Source: Pictodentalium vernedei
Lineage: Eukaryota > Mollusca > Scaphopoda > Dentaliida > Dentaliidae
Length of the DNA stretch: 64,000 bases
Assembly (NCBI GenBank): GCA_031216915.1
Contig: CM062294.1
Location: 394,745,217-394,809,216 of the forward strand
Direction of reading: 5' to 3'
In this document: positions 11,160 to 22,747 of the stretch, in pieces
How the letters are laid out: every line of letters begins with the position of its first letter
Numbering within the stretch: the first letter of the stretch is position 1
Notes under the pieces: model-generated
What the model was told of the DNA's origin: nothing
What the model saw: only the letters and a program-made list of their open reading frames with translations
Databases searched by the model: none
Made by a program: the position numbers and the translations under genes

Positions 11160-14072
11160 GGATTGCCGAAAAGTTGCCGTCGAAGAGAAGCTCCTCCGAG
11201 AACGAAGCGACTCTGAGAGAGTTCTTAACCTTACTATCCACGCGTGTGGATGTAGCTAGGGCTGCGTCACGTCTAACCAACTCCAATCAGCCACTGAAGG
11301 GCGGATTTATACGTGAACAAACCACTGCCCTCAAAAGAAATTACATTGAGAATAATATCCCGTAAATCTTTTCTTGAAGACGTAATGATAACGCCTCAGT
11401 AAGGCGGATTACGTATGATAAAGCGTCTAAGTTAATTCTACTATACATCATGTCGTTCCCAACATTGAAATTGGAAAAGACATAAACGGCGAAAAAGAAT
11501 ATATGCAGTCTTTAATCACACCGTCTAGACGCATATGAACTCTCGGTATGCCCTGCTCTGCCAAAATAAACTATTCGTATAAATGATAAAATGGCAGAAA
11601 TGAGCAACGCGGACAAGAAACTAAACTATCATGCTTGGTAGCAGGCTTGTATATATATATATATAGCGTCGAAAAATAAAACACATGTTGTAATGACAAT
11701 ATTGGACTGCGTCGTTCAATAAAAAATCCGAGTCCAATGACGCTATAAGTCTCTTATCCAAGATCGCAGCAATGAAGTCCGAAATAACAATCACTGGAAG
11801 ATAATGCCAGAAGATATGAAAGGCATCTTCCGATACTACTAAAGGGAAAACTCGAAATCTTTCGAATCCCTTTCGCCATCCTGTCGGACCCTATAAAGCG
11901 TTCGGTCGTCCGTACCTGATGCAACCGCAGACCGCACCGACCCAGCGCCGTCGGATAATTCCTGATTCGACCGAGAAACAGTCAATTGCTGGGATGCTGC
12001 GAAACAACTGTGCTAACTCGGATAGCACGTCCGTCACTGAGGCCTGAGGAGAAGCGGTCTTACGATGCATTGCCGCTGGAAGCTCCGTGATCGTTACCCC
12101 ATGCATACTACCAATATGCGAGCGAACGGAGTGTATAGGCCTCGTGTCCCTTGGCTACCAGATGGCGCGACCTATTCGCCGCGGAATCACTGAATGCCGG
12201 AACTGATCGGATACTCGAGGTCACGTAGCCAATGTGCGGTCGTGTGCCCTGCTGTGAGGATGAGGAAGCATCAAGGACAGTCTCTCGGACTGTCAATATA
12301 ACGGAGCGTCCCGACCGACGGACATATGCTCCGAATGTAAAATATCTGAACCACAACATGCGGTCCCCTATGTTGTTGGACGAGAGAGGGACCTCTCTCG
12401 CTCACAGCCCGGACGGACCTGGACAAGCCAGGAACCGGACTAACAGGCTTCCTCCGATCTGTCCTCAATCTGCCGTCACTGGGTGAGTACTAAAGTAATT
12501 AAAGTGCTCGCATCACCCAAATCTCCTTCCTAGACCGCAACGGACGAACCCGGCAGCCGAACCATTCGATGAATGTACGCTACACCGGGTGAGCTAGCGA
12601 ATGTCACTCCGTAGGCAATAGACATATTCCATGAGCACTTATTGCCGCTAGCTCTTCATTAACTATGACGACAGAGGCACACTTTTGAAAGACATCTCCA
12701 TAACTCTTCGAACAAGAAACCAGAAATGCTTGGTTAGCAAGCATAAAATAATAATATATATAGCGTCGTTCAATAATTCGAAAGTTTGTGTGACATTATT
12801 GGACTATGTCGGAACTGAGGGACGATGTCCCTGAACCGAACCAAAAATTTCTAAGTCCACCGACGCTATCAGTTTCTTATCCGGCATCGCAGCATTCTGG
12901 TCCGATGAAAGAAGCTGTAGAAGACCAAGTCAGATGACATACACAACAGCATATGTTGTTCCGAAAGGGAAAGCTCGAAATCCTCCGAATCCCTTTCGGT
13001 ATCCCGTCGGACCGGATGAAACTTTCGGACGTCCGTACCCGCTTCCGTGGAGCGTCCCGACCCAGCATCGTCGGATAAAATATATGCGACAGATTCAGTT
13101 GATGCTGGGATGCTGCGATAAACTGTGCTATTAAGGAAAGCACGTCCGTTCCCGAGGCCTGTGCAGAAGCGGTCTTACGATGCATTGCCGCCGGAAGCTC
13201 CATGTACGTTGACTCCCGCACACTTCCTATGCGAACGTCCGGAGTCTGCAGGCCTCGTGTCCCTGGCTACCGGATGGTGTGACCTGGTCGCCGAAGAATC
13301 CTTGATCGGCGAAGCTGGTAATATATCGGCGGTCACGCAGCCAAGGTGCGGTCGTGTGCGCTGACGAGAAGAGGAAGCCTTAGCAGTCTCCGCGGACTGC
13401 CTATACAACGGAGCGTCCCGAGCGACGGACGTATGCTCCGCTTGCGACACATTTTGTACCACAACATCTGGGGCCAGATGTTATTGAACGAGAGAGGGGC
13501 CTCTCTCGCTTGCCATCCAGATGGACCGGAACGAGCTATGAACCGGACTAAAAGGCTTCCTCCGTTCTCCCTCCGATCCGCCGTCACTGGGTGTGCATTA
13601 AGTTAATTTATAGTGCTCGCATCACCCCAAAATTCCTTCTAGACCGCAACGGATGAACCCGGCTGCCGAACCATTCGGTGAATGGACGCTACACCGGGCG
13701 AGCTAGCGGACGTCAAAGGCCGTCGAACCTACTAGGGTCCTCTTAGGCAATTGGAGAATTTACATGAGCACTTTTCCGCTAGCCCTTCATTAATTGTGAC
13801 GACGGAGGCACACTGTTGGAAGACATCACGGATACATCACCCTAATCTTGATCGTCTGAAATAGAAATTGATAAAGTAGAGTGACCCTGCGGGGAAAGGA
13901 CCGGAGTGTCCAAATCCCCAAGAACATACCGTGACATACGCTTCCCATATTGTCATCGAAATCATACGATACAGAACAGGAGTTAATGCGAGTACACTGA
14001 CCACATATAGAATGATAATAAAGTCAGAGGAAGACTTCCTCTTAAAACAATTGATCAATATCCTTTCAATGT
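11160..14072 (-). pseudogene. Gag-like remnants of F with internal duplication
   Basis: The C-terminal half of gag starts at 11160 and reads towards the N-terminus. Near 12730 the sequence returns to mid-gag and repeats the N-terminal half up to the start region near 14072. Matching points such as the ccagatggcgcgacct and taccggatggtgtgacc segments (12163 and 13269) give an offset of about 1.1 kb. All frames are broken. A short (ta)n run lies near 11650-11665. Confidence 0.75.
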
Positions 14073-14961
14073 GAAAAGAAAACAAGTCCTGGTACTCGCA
14101 CTAACCCCTGGCAATCAAAATACATAATAATAATATGATCCATTAATATAGAAAAAATAATTGAAATCAAAATATTTTGAAAAAATATTTTTTCAGAACA
14201 GCTCAAGTTTCTGAAAAGTAACGTTGAGCCCCAATGGATCCCAAGCCTAAGTGTGGACAAAAATTTTAAAAATATTTTAAACAATTTATTCAACACTTAC
14301 GAACAATAATAATGTATCTAGTTATGATTAAAATAACATCAAGATATTATTTTTTAGAAATCCCCCCCTCACACAGAGGGCTGTTGAAAATGTAAACAAT
14401 GAGTGTAAAAACACTAAAATAAGACTCCAGGCACCCAGGCCCGAAATCAGTTACCAAAAATACACTATCTGATGCAAAACAGAGACTTCCAGGGAAGAAA
14501 CTGCAGAACATCAGATGGTAGATGCAGAACACAACGCCTAACCACCCGTAGGTGAAGACGTAAACATGGGGAAAGAACAGAATTCATTCTGTTATTCAGC
14601 TAAAACTCCCAAGAAAATTTAGTAATAATAATTACAAAAACTATGCCAAAAGCATGGGAGAATAGCAAGGGGGGACTTAAAGGACAGGGAGAGAGGAAAA
14701 CACTTAAAAAACAGTGTAACTAAATAATCAGAATGACAACAAAATGGCTGCTGCCTCGAAAATAGGTAACTTAACATAATTTCATTAAAAAATTTTAAGT
14801 TACAGCCCTGATAATATTCTGTCACACATTTTTTTCCTCTCCTCCTTCTCTATCCTCCTTAGAATCACCATTTCACTAATATTTATGTGTCTGGCATCAT
14901 TTAAACTGAGATTTATAAGCACAAAGATCAGTCAGATGTTAACTGATGAAGGGCCAAACTG
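14073..14961 (-). other. 5' leader of F
   Basis: This is non-coding leader homologous to 56096-56982 in A. No gene is seen. Confidence 0.7.
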
Positions 14962-15162
14962 AGAATGATTAATGGCGCCAATTTCGGAACGTCCTTGACA
15001 CTGCGCATGCGCAGTGGGGGCGAAGTGTGGAGGGCCTTTCAGGACATGTTTTCTTTGATTTTAGATGCAAATTTTGGGGATTGGGGGGCAAAATTTGTGT
15101 TTGGCCCTATATTTTAAGAGTTAGAACCAGCTATGTCTGGGTCATTGGTACAGTATAAAAAT
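14962..15162. repeat. Right inverted terminal repeat of F
   Basis: It contains aatggcgccaatttcgg and cactgcgcatgcgcagtg. It ends tctgggtcattggtacag followed by tataaaaat. As the 5' end of the element on the minus strand, it is the expected promoter side. Confidence 0.88.
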
Positions 15163-15851
15163 AGCCTAAGTGTGGACAAAAATTTTAAAACATATTCAAA
15201 AATTAATGTAACACTTATGGACAATATTAATGTATCTGGCTATAAGTAGAACTAAACAGAAGACAAGTAATCACTATCAGAAGTAACCTTTGTCAATGTA
15301 AATTAAAGTGTACAAAAACTGGAAACATGACTCCAGGCACTGTGAACATGGCCCAAAATCAGATACCAATTTAAACACTATCCTATGTAAAACAGAGACT
15401 TCCAGAGAAGAAACTGCAGTACATCGGATGGTAGATGCCAAGGGTGAGGACGTAAGCATGGGGAAAAACAGAATAATTATTCTGTTACCAAGCCAAAACT
15501 CCCAAGAAATTTTAGTAAAAAAAATTACAAAAATTATGCCAAAAGCACGGGAGAATAGCAAGGGGGGAATAAAGGAAAGGGAGAGAGGAAACACTGAACA
15601 AACAATGGTAAATTCATAACAAGAATGACAACATCAGGCTCATGCCCCAAAATTAAGAAACATGAAATAATTTCATAAAAAAATTAAAAGTTACAGCCCT
15701 GAACACATCCTGCCACTGTTTCTTCCTCTCATCCTTTTATTTCCTCCTTAGATCCACCGTTTCTTTCATAATTATGTGTCTGGCATCATTTAAACTGAGA
15801 TTTACAAGCACAAATATCAGTGAGATGTTACTGATTTTTGGGCCGAAACAA
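15163..15851 (-). other. 5' leader of E, second part
   Basis: The leader of E resumes with agcctaagtgtggac. It closely matches the leader of F at 14253 onwards and of A at 56276 onwards. No gene is seen. Confidence 0.7.
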
Positions 15852-16057
15852 AGAAATGATATTTGGCGCCAATTTCGAGACCTCCTTGACACTGCGCATG
15901 CGCAGTGGATAAAAAGTATGGAGGACCAAATAGGACATTGAAATTTCGGATTTTGATGCAAATTTTGGGGTTGGGGGCTTAATTTGTGTTTGGCCCTAGA
16001 ATTTAAGGAGTTATAGTAGCACCAGCTTAGTCTGGGTCATTGGTACAGTATAAAAAT
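15852..16057. repeat. Right inverted terminal repeat of E
   Basis: It contains atttggcgccaatttcg and actgcgcatgcgcagt intact, although the left partner has lost both. It ends gtacagtataaaaat at 16057, followed by ttataaatttttt. Confidence 0.88.
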
Positions 16058-16382
16058 TTATAAATTTTTTGCAAGTGTCATTTGCTTTTCATGTTAGGTA
16101 AAGGGTTAAGAGAGACTTTACCTTCTGCTACCTGGGAATTCCAATTGTTGAAGAAAACTGAATGTACCCTCCTCTCCTCTTGTGTCCAAAATATATGACA
16201 ATGACCTCTGGGTTCTTGAACTTGGAAACTGTTTCTTAATAAAGGGGGAGGGGGGGGGGGGGGGGGGTATCTACAATGCTTTGGTATTGCAGATGGCTCT
16301 TTGTGCTCAAAGGACGAAATATTAACTCCAGTTAGAAAACTATGAAACATGATCCAAAAATCACTAAATGATTGCTAGAAAG
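16058..16382. other. Non-coding DNA right of element E
   Basis: No gene is seen. A poly-G run with few interruptions lies at about 16244-16267. Confidence 0.55.
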
Positions 16383-18011
16383 TAGTGATGCAGACCATAT
16401 TAGATCACCATTGGTTGTTTGGTTAAAAAAACAGTAGTCTGATACAGTTTGGTACATGGGTAAGTGGTCCGGTCCAGGGCAGTCCAGTGTCCATTACAGT
16501 GTTTCCAATTTAACTGGCATATATAGTATTAGTTTTGTGTAAATGTAATGTGTAAAGTGCTGGTAATTTGCTGGTTTCTACAGTCAGTACCTAGCTACCG
16601 CAGTAAACCTTGCAAAAACATGACATCAATACACCCAATGTTATATAATGTTGTCACAACACCAATGTTATTTAACGTTGTATTGACGTTGTGTGTTTGC
16701 AGGGTATATGTCTTGGTGGGGATACTGTATGTTTATGTTGATGTTATATGTATACTATGGGAAAACATTTCCTGTCATGATTTTTACCTGCAACACATTT
16801 TGACGACGATAATTATATCTATGTAGACTTCATCTTTAGCCTATAAGAAATTGGGCGATCGTGAAGTGTATGCTGATACCTCATACAGATCTGGCATGTT
16901 GTAGATAGTTCAGTGGGTCAGAACCACTCAAGTTAGGCAATAGGCATGTTTATGAATGATCGATCTTGGTCTCGTCGAAGTACATGTTGACTTATATGTA
17001 ACAGATATTCGCCAAGAGACTCAAGATCACTCAACACACAGTTAAAAGATGTACACTAAGTTGCTAACCGGCACCACTATTTATAAATTTTGTAGTGGGG
17101 TTATTGAGTTCATAAAGTTCTGGGACCATAAGCTATAAAACTAAATATGAGTGGTTAAAGCTGTAATATGTATGCTTGTGTGCCTGTTTAGATGAAAGTA
17201 TCCATATACTGGAAAGAAATGCCAAGAACGATAACTTCATCTTCAGAGAACCCCTATGAAGCAGAATCTGCTATACAAATACTAAAGGTGGACAGTTAGG
17301 CCATTGCAACACTAAATTTACCAACCTTATTACACAGCTATTATAGTAGACTTTACACTTCATTGCCGATGAGATCTTGTCTACATTCTGAATGACCTAG
17401 CTCCAGATGGAGGTTTCCAAGATGGTAAACATTTTGCCTGCTAAGCAGGTCCAGATGTGCCTGACTGCTCGTCTGACTAGCTTAGTGTCGCTAAATTAAC
17501 CTATTGAGGACGTCATTCTACAGATGCCCTGCTAATTATATTCAGCTTTGCTTGGCATTTTCTCAAAAGAAACCAAAACAATCTTCGTCAAGCTGAAATG
17601 AATGTGATTAGCATGAGTGTCAGCAGTCTGCATAGGGAACCTATTAATCGCACAAAGACACAAAACATAGATGTGTATAATCAGCATATGTCATAGTTTG
17701 TGCCCACGGATCGTGCCCCTTGTGACCTTGTCTAATGATTCAATATGCCACTATGCCTAGATAGTGTGAGAGAAACCTGTTCTCCTAACTGATTTTGTGC
17801 TAGTCTTGTTTAAGTTGCAAGTCTAAGAAAAATATACACAAGTGTTTTATCCCAAACTAGCAAAAAAATCAGAAATTAAAATTACGCACTGGGCAATCTG
17901 GGCGGTGCAGTATGTCAGTGTGCCAGTACAGAAAGGGTGGTCCGGTATGGACTGCGGTCCAGCCTTGGACCAGTACCATACTAGTTTTTTGGGGTACAGT
18001 CCACATCCCTA
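16383..18011. mobile_element. Putative hAT-like non-autonomous element
   Basis: The left end reads tagtgatgcagacc, and the complement of the right end reads tagggatgtggactg. Flanking octamers ctagaaag (16375-16382) and atagaagg (18012-18019) agree at 6 of 8 positions, as expected for an old 8-bp target duplication. Subterminal ggtccggtcc and ggtccggtat motifs lie near both ends. The 1.6-kb interior has no transposase. Ends starting TAG(G/T)GATG are typical of hAT elements, but the match is imperfect. Confidence 0.45.
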
Positions 18012-19127
18012 ATAGAAGGGGTCTCTGTCACAGATAAAATACCATACAATCTATTACCACAGGGCATGCATTTTCCCCAATCTCTCTCTGTTTGGTTGAT
18101 GGATCAATTAACAGATCGAGTGAAAAAGTTGGGAGGGAAGGGCGCGAGCACATAAGCAGTTCCTACATCCCTAAGCCCAAAGGACCTCCACCTAAAATTA
18201 TTTTGCTTATCATATCCTATGTTTGCAAGTGAAGAATTCATCTGTACTTCAGACAAATCATAACTTCACTGGACACTGACCAAAGACAAGCTCTCTTGGA
18301 GAGGTTCTCAAGGATCAGCATTATGAGCAGGAATTATCTAGTGTCTAAAGTAACTTTCAAAATCTATGGCTATATCAATACTGCAACATGGGTATGAAGT
18401 CAGCTTTAGCTACTCAATTATATCTATGCTGCCCATCTTAGAGGACTTCCACCCCAGGCATTGGTTACTACGTCCAATCCCCTGTGAATATGCGGTATTC
18501 AAAATAATATTCAATTTGATCACAATATGTGTTTCAAATTTGATGTGACAATTGGTCCCAGATATCTATTGAATATCTTAATACTCATCAACCACTGACT
18601 ACTTTCTGATTTCCAGTGCCTGTTAACCGTTAATGCTTTCTACACAGCCTACAACCACACCGAGCTGTTTCATGCCTAATGTCTATGACTACTCAAAGAG
18701 ACTGTATTCATAGTTCATACCAACACACAATAGCGGTCATTGTTCATTTCTCCATTATTGAATTGATTACTGACGAATGCTATGTAAAATATGTCGGCAT
18801 TCACCAGTGCCAATGCAATTATATGGTATATCTCAGCAACAGCCAACTTGAGCAAAGATAATCAATTTCAGCATTTTGTTTCGGACATCTTTTGGGATCA
18901 AGATGTTTTGTATTTCAAATGAACCCAGATGTACTGAGACACAAAGAAAATTTGGTTATTTTTGTAGTAAATATAGCACCAACTGTGGAATGTTTGTGTG
19001 AGTCTGCCCACCTGAGAATTCACATTTCAAATCCTGGTCTATCTACTTGGGAAAGATAACTCAACGATAAATGTTTGCAACAGGTTAACTTAACTGCATG
19101 TATTGGATTTAAATTTGATTTTTTTTT
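18012..19127. other. Non-coding DNA
   Basis: No gene or recognised repeat is seen. Short open frames (for example 18366-18548 and 18679-18861) show no domain or coding signal. Confidence 0.5.
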
Positions 19128-19188
19128 AATCCAAGTGCTTCTGATAATGATTTTCATGAGTAAAATCATTATCAGAAGCACTTGGATT
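19128..19188. repeat. Perfect 27-bp hairpin
   Basis: Arm 1 (19128-19154, starting aatccaagtgcttctg) and arm 2 (19162-19188, ending cagaagcacttggatt) are exact reverse complements around a 7-base loop. A T tract precedes it. Confidence 0.9.
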
Positions 19189-20011
19189 AAAACTTGGAAA
19201 AAAACAGAAATATCACAAGTGGAAAGTACACTCTTTTGGTCAAAATGAAACAAGTAATTACCTTAATGCATTTTTCAAAGACTTTCCATGACGTTTTTCT
19301 TACAAAGTGAAAGCTTCTAAATTTTCAAGGGCCCAGAACTTCAATTTTAAATTTCAAACACTTTTAAGCACTTTCAAGGACCCATACAAAAACTTCCAAT
19401 GATTAGTGTAATAAGGGCATCAAAGTCATATGAGGGGTTGAGAATGGCATTTAACCCCTTTATTGTGCTGGAAAATATTCCTCCCCAGGACAGGAAATCA
19501 CTTTCCACTAAAATAAGTAAAATTTGAACACACCTAGTAAAATTTTCACCTGCAAATTGTACTAACTCTTTGACCATCAATTTCTTAGGTCCAACTTTTC
19601 ATCAAATCTACTCATAGCTGCTTCAGAGAGGTACTCAATGGGTTAAGAGTTAACTAAATTAACAGAAATAAGATTAATTTAGCAGAAATGTGTGTAATTT
19701 AATTTGACTTAATGAGAGAAAATTTATGAAAATTAGGTTTTTGCCAAAAAACACAAGGACATATCGCAGGGAGCCCATGCCATTGGACAAATTTGTGTTG
19801 TGAGGGCTCCAGTTAGGAATATGTTTTTGAGAAGAAACATAGAAAGAAATGAAAGAAACAAGACAGTGACCGCACATCCACATATGCCCCCGATCTATGA
19901 CCTTGACATGTAACCTACACCTCCATCAAACAAAAAAAAAGTTTGTGCATGACACATGAAGATACCAGCAATACCCCCTGAAGAAGATACCAGCAATACC
20001 CCCTGAAGAAT
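19189..20011. other. Non-coding DNA with short direct repeat
   Basis: No gene is seen. A roughly 23-base segment beginning gaagataccagcaatac is repeated back to back near 19960-20005, just before the LINE remnant. Confidence 0.5.
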
Positions 20012-20261
20012 ACTTACACTTCACAAAAAACCAAAGACAAATAAAAGTAAAACACTACACAGACTGTGAAAATTCCAACATTCTAAATAAATTTGTTAAA
20101 AACAATTCAAAATCAGTGACTGTAATAACACCAAAAACAGATCAGTACAAGCATTCCTTCTTCCCAAGAACCTCGATTGAGTGGAACCACTTACACGAAG
20201 AGGTAGTCCAAGCCAACACCATAGAGGCTTTTAAGAAGGCAATTACCACCTGCCGGGACTA
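20012..20261 (+). pseudogene. LINE ORF2 C-terminal end, 5'-truncated
   Basis: The plus-strand frame ends at the TAA near 20261. It contains YKHSFFPRTSIEWNHL followed by EEVVQANTIEAFKK, which is the conserved C-terminal tail of invertebrate non-LTR retrotransposon reverse transcriptases (pattern SFFPRTxxEWN-LPxxVVxAxSLxxFK). Only about 80 residues remain, and no catalytic RT motif is present. The 3' flank carries a short (gataca)n run near 20312-20335, typical of LINE tails. 5' truncation is the usual fate of LINE insertions. Confidence 0.75.
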
Positions 20262-20330
20262 AAAGCGCCCTCCTCCCGTCGTATTAAAGCCTAACAAGGA
20301 TTCTACGACTATTCATACAGATACAGATAC

Positions 20331-20515
20331 AGATACATGGTCTCTCCATAAGCAACATGTATGCCAAGTTTCAACAGAATCCATCAAAGCATCTCAGAGT
20401 TATGGAGTGGACACAAAAATCTGATGGATGCACGGATGCATGGACAGACAGATGGACAGACAGAAATGATAAACACTATATGCCCTCCAAAATTGTTTTC
20501 GGGACATAAAAGGAA
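20331..20515. repeat. Bivalve-type dispersed repeat end
   Basis: It contains gacagacagatggacagac followed by cactatatgccctcc and a gggacataaaa end. The repeat at 45230-45310 ends in the same way (gacagacaagg, cactatatgc, gggcataaaa). The order matches a repeat terminus I associate with bivalve genomes. No coding frame is present. Confidence 0.6.
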
Positions 20516-22544
20516 ATATAATCTTACAGTGTCATGGTAGAGTTATCTCTCCTTTTACAAAAGGCAGTTATCACTTCCTGTGATATAAGTGTTCCTGTAA
20601 ACCTTCTAAATTAATATACTTTATGTGCTTCATTAGGTTGCTAATGATTGGTGTTCTTTGGGATTGGGTGTTGAGAAAAATTATGCCCAAATACCTAGGG
20701 AATCCTTCAGAAAGGGAGTTCTTGTGACAAAATAATCACGTGATTGAAATTCAGGAAATTCCAATTCATGACCTTTATGCAGAGAGTTTCATATGTGTGT
20801 CTCTGACTGATTATTTGGCATTGCATGAAACAGTGTGCCAGGAATTCAAACATATAATGCTTTCAAAGAGAAATAATCATGGGGGTAGTGGTATGTGGTG
20901 AAAATAAATGTCATGACAATACATTTATTCATGGACAAATTTTACTTTTTGGATGGTGACATCACTACAAAAAATAACTAATTCCACATCTATAAACAAG
21001 CTTATTTCAACAGTTTTTTAACCACGGCTGATGAGGGGAATGGGTCTGGGAACTGGACCTAAAACTGGTCTAGCAGAAACCCTGTTTTATCACATATCTT
21101 CAGCATATTCGAGACACATGAACCTCTGAAGGGTGAAAATATGTAGAGCTGGTGAAGAATGATAAAGTACTCAGCTGACCAGGGAGAAGACAGCACTGGT
21201 CAGGGTGAAGTCATGCCATTGAGGTTGGGGAGAAAATATTTTTCTGGCCGCAGAAAAATATTTTATCTCACTTCATTTCACCTCCAGCTGGGTGAAGATT
21301 AAGTATTTCCCATAGGTGGCAGTCTAGGGTCTTCCCCGGGGGATTGGAGTACTCTGGGTACTTTTGAGGTTTCGGTACCCAGAAAGTGGAGGAATAACCA
21401 TAGCAAAATGAGTACACAAACCACTTTTAGGGATTTCAGGAATGAATGTACATGAGGTCAACATTTTTTCAGGTAAAGTGAGGGAGACAAGTTCCTCCCC
21501 TCAATGTATGCCCACCCTGACTACACTGCCAACACTGATCTCTGGATTGCTGGAACATCAGTGAAAAACATCCCAGCTCAATCTGCCCCTTCTTGAGATG
21601 GCGTTGACTCAATTAACGTTGTAACTCCTGATGATGTTTCATCACATGAAAGCTGTTGCACTGTGATTGTACATAGACATAGCATACCATCTTTCACATC
21701 ATCAAACATCAGGTGAAAGCCTAGTATGAAAACTTGTGACACAGTATTATCTTTCCACCTTTTTGGCACATGTCTTTTGTTTTGTCAATACCAACTAAAA
21801 TATGTTGTAAATATTCAATTTGTATTGCCACGAAAATGTGCCCTTCATGTGAGGAATTATCAGATATAATAACTTATCAGTTGGGCCCAATCAGAGCTTG
21901 AGTCCAGGTCACTACACTTGTGACACACTGTGCTCATGTACACACACCAGAGCAAAACAGGTCTAGTCTGATGAGCCTTCAATGATTATGGGTTTGCATA
22001 TTTCAGATTTTAAAGCATAACATCCAACTATTACACTAAAATCAGCTGCAACAACTGCATTCAACATTTGAACAGCTTTTTCAGTGGTGAAGTGATACCC
22101 TAAAATATCCAACAAGTGCTAGGAATTAATGTTTTGCACAACAAATTTGGATTTTTCGATACAAATGCAATGCAATTTATATGGAGGGAATTTTTAGTCA
22201 GTCTAGACATTTTTAGTGCCCATCCAAAATTTTAAGGGTAACTTGCTAAATTGGCCTCCAAGAAGGTCTACCCAATGGTCCATGAACTGCAAATTTGCTT
22301 CTTGGGAAAACAAATTTTGGGAAAACAAATTTCTGCAGGGTAAATAAGTACGTCTATAAGTAAATGGCTGCCTATTGGGTGGACAGGTACCATTTTAAGT
22401 TGTGTGTTCTGTAGGTGTCTACCCATAGGATGGCTTTACAGAAAAATATTTACCAACTAGGTGTCTGAGTATGGGTACTTGTTCATCCTGAGAACACTGA
22501 CTACACAGATACTTCATACAAATTTTGAAACAATAAAATGACAA
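20516..22544. other. Non-coding DNA, possibly 3' region of AIP-like gene
   Basis: No supportable gene is seen. This lies downstream of the minus-strand AIP-like terminal exon, so part may be its 3' untranslated region. A 63-codon open frame at 21769-21578 (minus) has no recognisable domain. Confidence 0.5.
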
Positions 22545-22747
22545 TCAGCTAAACATTCCTTTCAGTTTTCCTCGATCTTCTGAATCTTTCTGCCTTTCCA
22601 GATCATCAAGTGACTGAAGTTCTTTTGTAACTGATTTACACAATTTTGAGTCCAGTTCCATTACTCTTTGAAAATCACTTCGAGCTTCTGCAGGATTCCA
22701 TGCACCGACATGTGCCTTAGCTCGTCTATAAAGAGCCTTCACATTGT
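22545..22747 (-). CDS. AIP: AIP-like co-chaperone, last exon
   Basis: The exon begins after an acceptor (tttgcag, plus-strand 22748-22754). It encodes NVKALYRRAKAHVGAWNPAE followed by a helix ending QRVMELD, then ends KLKGMFS before the stop. This matches the third TPR repeat and C-terminal helix of aryl-hydrocarbon-receptor-interacting protein, including the acidic/basic DSEDRGK stretch before the conserved (G)(I/M)FS end. AIP is a cytosolic HSP90 co-chaperone with an N-terminal FKBP-like domain and three TPRs. The rest of the gene lies upstream on the minus strand (higher coordinates), but I could not identify other exons in the window. The preceding intron may therefore be very long, or this may be an isolated copy. 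The paralogue AIPL1 is vertebrate-specific as far as I know, so AIP is the better name. Confidence 0.78.

Larger units (their letters stand above)
8282..15162 (-). mobile_element. DIRS-like YR retrotransposon F (old, nested in E)
   Basis: F starts gttaaaaaatttatag at 8282 and ends gtacagtataaaaat at 15162. Both ends carry inverted repeats, and an ICR lies at 8584-8672. It lies in the 5' leader of E with no visible target-site duplication. All genes are decayed. Relative to copy A, about 1.3 kb covering most of the RT is missing at 11159/11160, and a roughly 1.1-kb part of gag is present twice, so the total (6881 bases) is close to normal by coincidence. It is clearly non-autonomous now. Confidence 0.9.
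2046..16057 (-). mobile_element. DIRS-like YR retrotransposon E (old, split by F)
   Basis: Element E has genes on the minus strand in the order gag-like, RT/RNase H, tyrosine recombinase, from right to left. Its left end (2046) resembles gttaaaaaatttatag and its right end finishes gtacagtataaaaat at 16057. An ICR lies at 2348-2436. Copy F occupies 8282-15162. Removing F leaves 7131 bases, against 7129 for the near-intact copy A, so E is essentially full length. All three genes are broken by stops and frameshifts, and the ITR palindromes on the left have decayed, so E is an old dead copy. Confidence 0.9.

Noticed and set aside
21578-21769. 63-codon minus-strand open frame downstream of the AIP-like exon
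   Set aside because: It matches no part of AIP or any domain I recognise and has no splice or start context worth noting.
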